From JAEUIE01 sp046350055 (GTDB lineage Bacteria; Planctomycetota; Planctomycetia; Gemmatales; HRBIN36), in contig JAXMBC010000001.1 of assembly GCA_046350055.1 (NCBI GenBank), positions 2,170,001 through 2,234,000 on the forward strand: DNA of 64,000 nt, read 5' to 3'. Made by a program: the position numbers and the translations under genes. Each line of letters opens with the position of its first letter. Position 1 is the stretch's first letter. Shown here in pieces: positions 34,472-44,000 of this stretch. The notes under the pieces were generated by a model, which worked only from the letters and a program-made list of their open reading frames with translations, was not told the DNA's origin and made no database searches.

Positions 34472-35278
34472 CTAATGGGTCCGACACTTCACCGTTCCGA
34501 GTTGCTTCATCGCTTCGCCTATACTCGGTGCTCGCATCAGCGTTTCGCCAACAAGGATCGCTTTGATGCCTGAAACTGCCAGACGTTCCACATCAGCTCG
34601 GGTCTTGATACCGCTTTCGCTCACTAGCGTGCAACCGGCTGGAACCTGCTTCGCCAGATCCAGTGTGTGATCCAGCCGTACTTCAAAATTATGCAGATTG
34701 CGGTTATTGATGCCCACCAGCGTTGCCCCGGCAGCCAGCACCCGGGGCACGTTGCTCGCCTCGTAACATTCCACCAGCGCATCCATCTTCCAATACTGGA
34801 TCTCCTGCAGGAGATACTTCATTGTCGCGTCGTCGAGTATCTCCGCGATGAGCAGTACCGCGTCTGCCCCGGCCAGCTTGGCTTCCAGTACCTGGTAGCG
34901 ATCGAGAATGAAGTCTTTTCGCAGAAGAGGAGTCGTTACAGCTGCCCGTACTGCCTGCAAGTCGCTCAGGCTTCCGCCGAAATGGGGCCCATCGGTCAGC
35001 ACACTGATGCAGGCAGCACCGTGGGACTCATATTGTCGCGCCACGGTCACCGCATCCGCACCCGGCAGGATGCCGCCTGCTGAAGGCGATTGCCTTTTCA
35101 CCTCGGCGATCACGCGGATCATTGCTGTTTCTCGAAGTGCAGCATGGAACCGCCCGGTCACTTCATGAAACGGCGAAGCAATGACTTGCGATTCCAGCTC
35201 TGCTTCCCGGAGCTTCGCTTTGGCGGCAGCTATTTCTTGTTGCTTGCTGACGACGATCTGATCAAGTATGGTTGGCAT
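34472..35278 (-). CDS. trpC: Indole-3-glycerol phosphate synthase
   Basis: About 268 residues from the ATG at 35278, the start that gives the standard TrpC N-terminus (PTILDQIVVSKQQEIAAAK); a longer frame to 35350 overlaps the divergent sulfatase gene. The barrel motifs are all present: VIAEVKRQSPSAG, LLRKDFILDRYQVLEA, ADAVLLIAEIL, LVGINNRNLHNFEV, LVSESGIKTRADV and AILVGETLMR. It closes the indole ring in tryptophan synthesis. No other trp gene is next to it, so the pathway genes appear scattered, as in many planctomycetes. Confidence 0.95.
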   Translation of the reverse strand: MPTILDQIVVSKQQEIAAAKAKLREAELESQVIASPFHEVTGRFHAALRETAMIRVIAEVKRQSPSAGGILPGADAVTVARQYESHGAACISVLTDGPHFGGSLSDLQAVRAAVTTPLLRKDFILDRYQVLEAKLAGADAVLLIAEILDDATMKYLLQEIQYWKMDALVECYEASNVPRVLAAGATLVGINNRNLHNFEVRLDHTLDLAKQVPAGCTLVSESGIKTRADVERLAVSGIKAILVGETLMRAPSIGEAMKQLGTVKCRTH

Positions 35279-35334
35279 GGTCTCTTTGTATGGGAAGCGT
35301 GGGTCAGGATTCCATCTGACAGGATGAACATCAA

Positions 35335-36930
35335 ATGAAATACCTTGCAACTGTCATCGTGTTCTTTCTCGCCTTTCCCCTGCAGGCTCAGGATGGGAGA
35401 AAGCCCAATATCCTGCTGATACTCGCTGACGATATGGGCTTTTCTGATGCAGGTAGCTACGGTGGCGAAATCCAGACGCCTCATCTCGATTCTTTGGCTA
35501 AGAATGGACTCCGGTTTACCCAGTTCTACAACACCGCCCGTTGCTGGCCGACCCGTGCCGCTATTCTCACTGGATACTACGCCCAGCAGGTAAGGCGTGA
35601 TACCCTCCCCGGTGTTGCCCAGAAGACGGGCAACCAGGGCACCCGCCCTACCTGGGCTCGCCTCCTCCCTGATCTCCTCAAACCGCTCGGCTACCGTTCC
35701 TATCACTCCGGCAAATGGCACATTGATGGTCAGCCGCTAGCTAATGGTTTCGACCGTTCCTACAGTCTCAATGATCATGATCGCCATTTCGGGCCCAGGC
35801 TCCATACGGAGGATGATAAGCCTCTTCCCGCTGTGCCCAAAGGAACGCGTTACTACTCCAGTACTGCCATTGCCGATCATGCAATTAAGTGCTTGCAGGA
35901 GCACGCCAGCCAGTATGCTGACAAACCCTTTTTCGAGTATCTCGCTTTTACTGCCCCTCACTTTCCACTCCAGGCCCCGGCTGAAGATGTGCAACGCTAT
36001 CTGCAAACGTATCGCACGGGCTGGGATGAATTACGCACTCAGCGCTGGAAACGACTCGCTTCTCTACAACTCGGTTGTTCCTCACTCGTTCCCATCGAAC
36101 GTGACTTGGGGCCTCCTTATGCTTTCCCCGAGGCGATGAAGAAGCTCGGACCTCTTGAAGTTAATCGGCCACTGCCCTGGACAAGCCTCACCACGGAGCA
36201 ACGTCACTTTCAGGCGAACAAGATGGCGGTGCACGCCGCCATGGTCGATCGCATGGATCAGGAGATTGGTCGTGTACTGGCACAATTGAAGTCCATGTCA
36301 GCCTTGGAAAATACACTTATCTTCTTTCTGTCAGATAATGGTGCGAGTGCCGAGATGATGGTGCGTGGCGATGGCCACGATCCCCAGGCAGAGTGTGGCA
36401 CTGGGGCGACATTCCTGAGCATCGGGCCCGGCTGGTCCAGCCTGGCCAATACTCCGTTCCGCCGTCATAAGACCTGGGTGCATGAGGGAGGCATTTCCAC
36501 GCCACTCATCGTCCACTGGCCCACTGGCATTCCGGCCCGTGGTGAACTGCGTCACACGCCGGGCCATGTTATTGACATCCCAATGACAATTCTTGTAGCA
36601 GCGGGCGGCCAGCCTCTTGCCACCTGGCAGGATCGGCCGGTCCCTACCGCCCCGGGGCGCAGCCTGCTCCCCATCTTTCAAAAAGATGGCTCCCTGGGGC
36701 GTGAGACCATCTGGTGGCTTCACGAAAATAACCGGGCACTGCGACAGGGTGACTGGAAGATCGTCGCCGCCGGCAAGAACAGTCCCTGGGAACTTTACGA
36801 CCTCCGTACCGACCGCAGTGAAGCCCGCAACCTGGCAGAGAAGTTTCCCGATAAGGTCCAGCAACTCGCCACCCAGTGGGAACACGAACTGGAGCAAGCT
36901 AAACAGATGGCGAATGAATCAAAGAAATAA
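35335..36930 (+). CDS. Secreted sulfatase (type I, formylglycine-dependent)
   Basis: 531 residues with a signal peptide (KYLATVIVFFLAFPLQAQ). NILLILADDMGFSDAGSYGG provides two metal-binding aspartates; CWPTRAAILTG is the CxPxR motif whose Cys is converted to formylglycine; SYHSGKWHIDG and FLSDNGAS carry further active-site residues. The enzyme cleaves sulfate esters, probably from sulfated polysaccharides taken up from algae. It is divergent from trpC with 56 bases between the starts. The sulfatase-maturing enzyme is not in the window. Confidence 0.93.
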   Translation: MKYLATVIVFFLAFPLQAQDGRKPNILLILADDMGFSDAGSYGGEIQTPHLDSLAKNGLRFTQFYNTARCWPTRAAILTGYYAQQVRRDTLPGVAQKTGNQGTRPTWARLLPDLLKPLGYRSYHSGKWHIDGQPLANGFDRSYSLNDHDRHFGPRLHTEDDKPLPAVPKGTRYYSSTAIADHAIKCLQEHASQYADKPFFEYLAFTAPHFPLQAPAEDVQRYLQTYRTGWDELRTQRWKRLASLQLGCSSLVPIERDLGPPYAFPEAMKKLGPLEVNRPLPWTSLTTEQRHFQANKMAVHAAMVDRMDQEIGRVLAQLKSMSALENTLIFFLSDNGASAEMMVRGDGHDPQAECGTGATFLSIGPGWSSLANTPFRRHKTWVHEGGISTPLIVHWPTGIPARGELRHTPGHVIDIPMTILVAAGGQPLATWQDRPVPTAPGRSLLPIFQKDGSLGRETIWWLHENNRALRQGDWKIVAAGKNSPWELYDLRTDRSEARNLAEKFPDKVQQLATQWEHELEQAKQMANESKK

Positions 36931-37150
36931 CCATTCCTTTTCCCTGCATTCATCGCGAGTGTATGTCATATCCGCATGGCAGACTTGAGCAACAGTCTGT
37001 TTCCTTCAGCTCATTTACATCGCTTTACATCGCATTACTGGTAAATCCTGCCCAGGATGGCTGGCGGTGAATTTCTGATTGGAAGCCTTCCTCACGTAAC
37101 AATGCCTGGATACCGATCTTGTAGATAGGTAAGGCCATCCAGAGTGTAAT

Positions 37151-38059
37151 ATGTCGTTGAAGGTACTTCACGAAGACCTGACAGCCTTCAGACAGTATCT
37201 GAAGGCAGAGCGAGGTCTTGCGCACAATACCCTGCTTGCTTATACCCGTGATCTCGAACGTTTTGCTGAATGGTTTGGCTCCAGCAAGCAGAAGGACCAT
37301 CTGACTCTCGGTCTTGCCCAGTTCAGCCAGTATGTCAGCTACTTGCGGACGGAATGCGAACTTGCACCGCCGAGCATTTCCCGGCACCTTGTAGCCCTCA
37401 AGATGTTTTACCGCTTCCTGAAACTCGAAGGGCGAGGCACCACCACCGCAGTGGATCTGCTGAGCAGCCCAACTCTGTGGGAACGGTTGCCTACGGTCCT
37501 TGGTTCCAAAAGTGTGACAAAGCTGTTAACAGCCCCAACTGCTGATGACCGCTTTTACCTGCGTGACCGGGCGATCCTGGAAACCTTTTACGCCAGCGGT
37601 GCCCGCGCTTCGGAACTGGCGGGGTTGATTACGACGGATGTGTACTTGAGCCAGGGGTTTTGCCGCTGCCTGGGCAAAGGCAGCAAGCAGCGGATGATCC
37701 CGCTGGGCAAACCTGCTATCGCAGCGCTGGATGCATACCTCAAGGAACTACGGCCTGCTTTGATTGAACGCAAGCCGGATACCAGACATGTCTTCGTCAG
37801 CCGGCATGGCAAGCCACTAACCCGCATAGAACTCTGGCGGATTATTCGGAAGTATGCACGTCGTGCCGGCATCACCGGTAAAGTGTCGCCTCACACGCTG
37901 CGGCACAGTTTTGCCACGCATTTACTGGAAGGCGGCGCGGATTTGCGCGTTGTGCAGGAACTCCTTGGACATGCCAACATTGCCACGACCCAGCACTATA
38001 CGCATGTGGATCGGGCGAGGCTGCAGGCGATACACAAGAAGTTCCACCCGAAAGGCTGA
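37151..38059 (+). CDS. Tyrosine recombinase XerC/XerD
   Basis: 302 residues, the normal length for Xer recombinases. The N-terminal SAM-like DNA-binding half spans 1-105; the catalytic half shows all active residues: Arg152 (GARASELAGL), Lys176 (GKGSKQR), His248 and Arg251 (HTLRHSFATH), His274 (LLGHANIATTQHYTH) and nucleophile Tyr283. It probably resolves chromosome dimers at dif together with a second Xer protein. No mobile-element context surrounds it. A terminator hairpin follows directly. Confidence 0.92.
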   Translation: MSLKVLHEDLTAFRQYLKAERGLAHNTLLAYTRDLERFAEWFGSSKQKDHLTLGLAQFSQYVSYLRTECELAPPSISRHLVALKMFYRFLKLEGRGTTTAVDLLSSPTLWERLPTVLGSKSVTKLLTAPTADDRFYLRDRAILETFYASGARASELAGLITTDVYLSQGFCRCLGKGSKQRMIPLGKPAIAALDAYLKELRPALIERKPDTRHVFVSRHGKPLTRIELWRIIRKYARRAGITGKVSPHTLRHSFATHLLEGGADLRVVQELLGHANIATTQHYTHVDRARLQAIHKKFHPKG

Positions 38060-38062
38060 ACC

Positions 38063-38085
38063 AGACGCGGCATCTTGCCGCGTCT
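38063..38085 (+). terminator. Hairpin terminating the xer gene
   Basis: AGACGCGGC and GCCGCGTCT form a 9-base stem with loop ATCTT, then ACTTT. It lies 3 bases after the recombinase stop and just before the stop of the convergent giant gene. Confidence 0.65.
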
Positions 38086-38088
38086 ACT

Positions 38089-41000
38089 TTAGATCACCAT
38101 GGGGATGGTCACCGGTCGGAGAGCCAGCAGTGTCTGAAAGACTTCCAGCGGGATGTTGCTGAAGTTAATGCGTGGATCGTTGATGGCGCCTGTCAGTGGC
38201 GGCACACGCTTCACGAGATCGATGACACCACCATCGACAGCACCCAGGCCACCGACATCGAGTGCGCGATCAGAGCCACGGAAGCCGATGCGGACATCGT
38301 TGCAGTTATCAATCAGTAACGTGTCGAAGCCCGTGCCACCGTACATGGCATCCGCGCCGGCAGCACCGTAGATTGTGTCGTTGCCCGCTTCGCCAAACAC
38401 TGAGTCATCACCTTCATTACCTATCAGGATGTCATTGCCCAGGCCGCCGAAGGCATAGTCATTCCCCAGTCGGCCTTCGAAGCGGTTGGCTTCCCCGGCA
38501 CCGAAGAAGGCATCGGCCAGAGCACTGCCGACCACATTCTCAATGGTGCTGTTGGTAGCATTGGCCATGACGATGCGACCGGCTGCGCCAGGCAGATTCA
38601 GGGCGCCATTGAAGAGACCGCTCGCTGTCTGATTGCGAAGGCCGAGTACTCCGGCAGGCAGCCCCGGCGTGGTGGTGCCAGGTCGCTGCTGCCCCGGTGT
38701 CAGTGGTGTTGTGTTGGAGATGGCAGTCGGGCGAAGGTTGACCAGGGCTGCAGTGCTGCGAGTGCTGTAGTCCAGCGTGTCAATGCCGGTACCACCATCG
38801 ATGCAGCCATTGGCGAGCAGGCCACCATTGGGGAAGCTGAACTGGTCGTTGTCCGCTTCGCCAATCATATTGACCTTGCCGGGCGTCGCTGCGGCAGTTG
38901 ATTGGACAAAGAAGCGATCACGCCCATTACCACCGCGGAGATTCGTGGTCAGCGAAGCTACCAGGGCATTGGCAGTGTTAGCGGTGATCTGGAACTGGTC
39001 ATCGCCGCCATTGCCATTGACGTCGGCAGAGGTGGTGGCACCGATAGCTTGCACAACGAAGTTATCATCTGCGGAGCCTGCCTCGGCCTTGAAGAGTTCC
39101 ATGCCGCCGTAAGTGATAGCGGGGATCGTCACTGCGCCACCGGTACGGGTAAAGGTGGTGGCAGCGAGGATATAGTTGTAAGCGATGGTCTGGCCCTGGT
39201 CGAGGAAGCAGACCTGATCTGCCGTACCACTATTTCCTTGAACATTGAGTCGACCCAGGAGCCCATCGAGAAGGTTGGTGATGGAGCCGAGGTTGAATCG
39301 GTCATTCCCCGTGCCACCCTGAATGGTCGTCACAGTACCTGAGGGATTAGCCGGATTCACGAGTGTGCTACGGACATTGAAGGTATCACCGAGATTGCTG
39401 CCAAAGAGATTGAGTGCCAGGCTATCGCCTGCACCGCTGGCAGCGGCGTAATTGATCACTGCTGGTGCGAATCCGGTGATGCTGCTGTTAGTGACTTCTA
39501 CGCTCGTATTTGCTGCAGCTGCAGTCTGATCCCCAATATTGATCGTGGTGGCTCCGCTACCCATGTCGAGGTTCAGGACAGCCAGAATGCCATCCAGGTT
39601 TCCCACGCCCAGAGCAATGACAGTAGCACTGGAACCAATGTTGGCCAGTTCACCGTCAGCACTACCATTGATATTTGTCACGCCTGTAATGGCCCGCACT
39701 GCAAAGCGATCGGTGCCTGCGTTGCCAAAGAGATCGGCTCCACCCACACCAACGTTGTTCACCTGGAAATCGTCGTTGCCATCATCACCGCTCGCGGTGA
39801 GCAGTCCAGCTCCTGTACCATTCACAGTGAAGAGATCATTACCCAGATTACCGTTGAGCGTTACGGGGCCAGTCGTATTGTTGACCGCAAACGTATCGAC
39901 ACCGTTGTCACCCGTGGCTACTACACTGCCTGTGCCTGTATTGTTGATCGTGAAGAAATCGCCATCATCGCCACCACAGAGGGTCAGCGTCCCGGTGCCT
40001 GTATTTGCCACGGTAAAGGTGTCGCTGCCCTGTACACCAGCAATGATCGTGTTAACAGCACCAATGCTGTTCACATTGAACGTATCGTTGCCGGTGCCAC
40101 CGATGAGATTCTGCACATTGGTGTACCCGGCTGGCAGCACTCCACTGACGGTGCCAGTGCCGCCACCGGTGACGGTGTAAGTGCGACCGGCATTATCACC
40201 GTAAAGCGTGTTGTTGCCGCTACCACCGTTGATGGTGCCGGCCAGCGTGCCCGGTATCAGGAAGAAGAAGCGGTCATCTCCGCTGCCAGCTGCAAGGTTT
40301 TGCACATTGGTGAATCGAGTGGCTGGAGCTGCAGGGGTAAGAATGTTCTTGGGGAGCGGCACCAGACCCGGGAGTATGGGGGCCACGCTGCCGATGAACA
40401 GCGTATCAATTGCCCCGCTGTTTACCCCGGTGATGCTGTAGGTGTGGCCGACATCGTTGCCGGTGATGGTGTTTACACCTGCTCCGCCATCGATGTTGCA
40501 GTTCAGCTGGCCTGCTGTACCAAAGGTGAAGGCATCAAGCTGTGTACCACCGAAGAGATTGCCAAATCCCATGAAAGGTATCGCATTGATGGTGCCGGCA
40601 TCGACTGCGGTAATCTGCCAATCGTTGTTGACGTCGGCACCGATGAAGTCACTGCAAATGCCGGGTGTAGAGTAACCACAGAAGGTGTTGATATTGGCAA
40701 AGGTGCCACCGATGGCTGTCGCCGTGCTGGTTTGCAGATTGACTACCACTGCGCTGCCATACTGTGTGTAATCGAGCTTGTTGATGCCGCCCGCTGTGCC
40801 GTCGATGTTTCCTGCCACGCTGCCACCCGCCAGGAACAGGAAGCGGTCGTTGGCACTGCCACCGGCCAGATTTTCAAAGCTGGAAAAGTTGATGGTGCCC
40901 TGATAAGCACCACCCTCGGCTGCCAGGGTGCCTGCATTGGCACTGGTCAAGGTGAAGAGTTGGTTGAAATCAGGACCGTCGAGGAGATCGTTACCGATGA

Positions 41001-44000
41001 AGCCATCAGCCACTACACCTGCTGCGGGCAATGCAGTTGGGCTGGTAAAGATGAGAAGTACGGTGTCGTCGCCACCACCACCGAAGAGCGAAACAGCGTT
41101 AGGTGATTGCAGTGTGCCCGCGATGGTAGCGATGCCACCCGCATTGTTCTGGCCGAAGTTGATGGCGAGCAGCGTCGCACCAAGAGTGCCTGCCGCTGTC
41201 AGATTCACATTCACTCCGGCATTCAGGCTGAGGAAGTTTGCCCCGGTCAGGCTGCCGAGCACAGTGATGTCCTGCCCGGTAACGAGGGTGAGATTTTTGC
41301 CAGCCAGTGAAGCGGGACCGACGGTCTCGGATGCAGCCACCTGCATTCCACCCGTGTTGGCCCCATCACCAATGCTGATGGTGCCGGTGCTGTTGATCAG
41401 TGCCAGTTCGGCATTACTGATGCCATAGGTAACGCCGAGAGTACCGACATTTGTTCCAACACCAATGACAGCATTATTCGGTGTTGCCAGCAGGTTTACG
41501 TTGCCTGCTCCACTGGATATTGACTGAGTAATAGCCAGGTCAGGCGAGGTGAGGTTGACTGCGCCGCCTGCCGTTGTGATACCGACGACGCCATCGACGG
41601 TGCCTATGGTGAGCAGGACACCATTGGTAAAGCTGAACGCTCCGCCAGTGGTGGTGCCGGCCAGGGTGCCCACTGTGTTGGTATTGGTCAGCGTGACACT
41701 GCTACCCTCTGCAGCCAGGTTCGCAATGGCGAGTGTGCCTGCCACCGTCGAACTGATGGTATTTGGAGTGACCAGGTGCAGCGTGTTGAACTGCGTCGGA
41801 CTGATCGAGTTGGTAACACTGATGGGTCCGGTCGTAGCACTGCCAATGGTGACGACACCTGCGACGATGCGGTCCAGCTCATAATCAGTGAGACCCAGGT
41901 TGGTACCGGTACCGTTGGTACCCAGGTCGATCGATCGACCTGCAGTAACTGGACGGATGGTTACCCGTGCTCCGCCAGCATTGATCACATCCTCAATGTC
42001 CACGATTTCCACATCGTCAGCATTGATGATGATATCTCCACCGGGTCCGCCAAACGTTGCACCGTTGATCAGATCGGTCCGCAAGCCGTATAAGTTATTG
42101 GTCGGTGGCACCTGACTGTTGCCGGTGTTCAGCTCGAACTCGCCTCCTGGCCCTGTTGTCAGGGTGATTGTTCCACCTGTCGTGGCGATACGGCTATCAC
42201 GTGTGTTGGTCTGCAGAATACGGATATCACGGCCCGTCGTGATGACCATGTTACCACTGATGGTGCTCATGCCGGCATCGACATAGGTATTCTCATTGAC
42301 TATCACATCACGCCCAGCGGTGATGGTCACATCAAATGCTGCCCGGATATCGCCGAAGTCGTTGAAGAGATCACCGTCACCATTGGAAAGTCCGAAGATG
42401 CCGTCGCGACCGAGATTCAGCACGATGGAGCCGTTGAACGAGGCTACCGCTGTCTGGTAGTTCGGTGTGGTCGGATTCGCACCGCTGGTGATAAGATCGA
42501 CACCCGTGGTCACGGTGACGAGGCCTGGTCCACGAATGATTTCGCCATTGTTGAGAATGCGGATAGTGCCAGCGGCAGAGACATTGATGTCGCCAGTAGC
42601 CCCGTCGTTGCGGATACCGAAGTAACCCGCATCCACGCTGCCTACGTCAAAGCTGCCCTGGTCAGCAAGGAAGATGCCGCCGGTGTTCGTCTGGGCCTCC
42701 ATGAAGTTGACATTGGTTTCGATGGTGCCAATCGCCCCGGCACTGCCGATGCCCGTTGCTGCTGCGAGCAGGAGACGGTCAGCTGTGATGTTGAGAGTTC
42801 CTGCTGGCGGATCATTGCAATCGATAATCGCACCGGTCACACTGGTGACGGAGACGAGGCCACCTGGCACGCTCAGTGCCCCGATGCAAACATTGGTTAT
42901 AGCTGATAACTGAATGCTGGTTCCGGCATTGATGGTGCCATTGAGAAGGAGATCGCCACAAGCATCGAGATCGCCAAACCCCGCAGTCAGAATGGCGGAT
43001 CCAAAGGCGGAGACGACGCTTCCTGCACCAGTGATGATGTCATCGCCGGCCCGCAGGACGACATCACCTGCGGTGGAACTGACGGTAACGCCGGGGTTCA
43101 CGGTCAGGTCATCAGCACATGCAGGGGAGTCAGCGATTTCACCAGCAGTCAGGGTCAGGGTCCCTGCACTCGAAGTGTTGACGGTAATTGTCAGTGGACT
43201 GCTGGCGCTGACCGAAGTCGTTGTCCCAGTGTTACTCGAAGTCGCCAGCCCCAGTGTATTGGCGATGCTAAGGGCCCCTGAATTAGCGATTTGCACCGCG
43301 CCGCCTGTGTTGCCAAAGGCGAGGTTGTTGACCTGGGTTTCAAGGGTGATGCCTGCAGTGGCATTAACACGGAAGTTGTTCGCAAGAACATCAGGCGTGC
43401 CGCCAGGGGTGCCCGTCACGCTACCGGCAGCATCCAGTCGCACAATGGAGGTGCCGGCGTTGACGGTGGTGAGTATGAGGTTGCCGCCCAGTGTTTGCAG
43501 CGTGATCGGGTTATTTACCGTGGTTGCCTGAGCCACTGCCAGGCCACCAGCGGTGTCACGGAACCACATGCCAATGCTGGCCAGAGGGATGGTCGCGTTC
43601 AGAGTCGTGCCGTTTATTTCAAGCGGATTAGCGAAGCTGACACCATATCCGCCACCACTAGGAGCACGGAAGATGAGCGTAGCACCTACAACATCTGCCA
43701 CGTTATCCAGTGTCTGACTGGTGAAGGAGCCGCCGTTGGTCAGTTGAAGCACCACATTTCCTGCACCAGCGGTCACCAGTCCAATGGCTGCACCGCCAGA
43801 GAGTTCACTGATCCACTGAGTCTGGTTTACCGTACTGCTATTCAGCACGTTGCAAATGGTCTCAACGAAAACCGGTCCGGCCAGGCCGATGGTGCCGGTC
43901 CCGGTGGCGTTCAGGATCACCACGTTGCCCACCACATCCGCCACGTTGTTATTCGGAGTGAGTGCAGTGAGATTGCCGTTCAAGGCAGTTAGTGTGACAT

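Noticed and set aside
37151..38059. Tyrosine recombinase as an integron or prophage integrase
   Set aside because: Length and sequence match chromosomal XerC/XerD; no attachment repeats, tRNA gene or phage genes are nearby.
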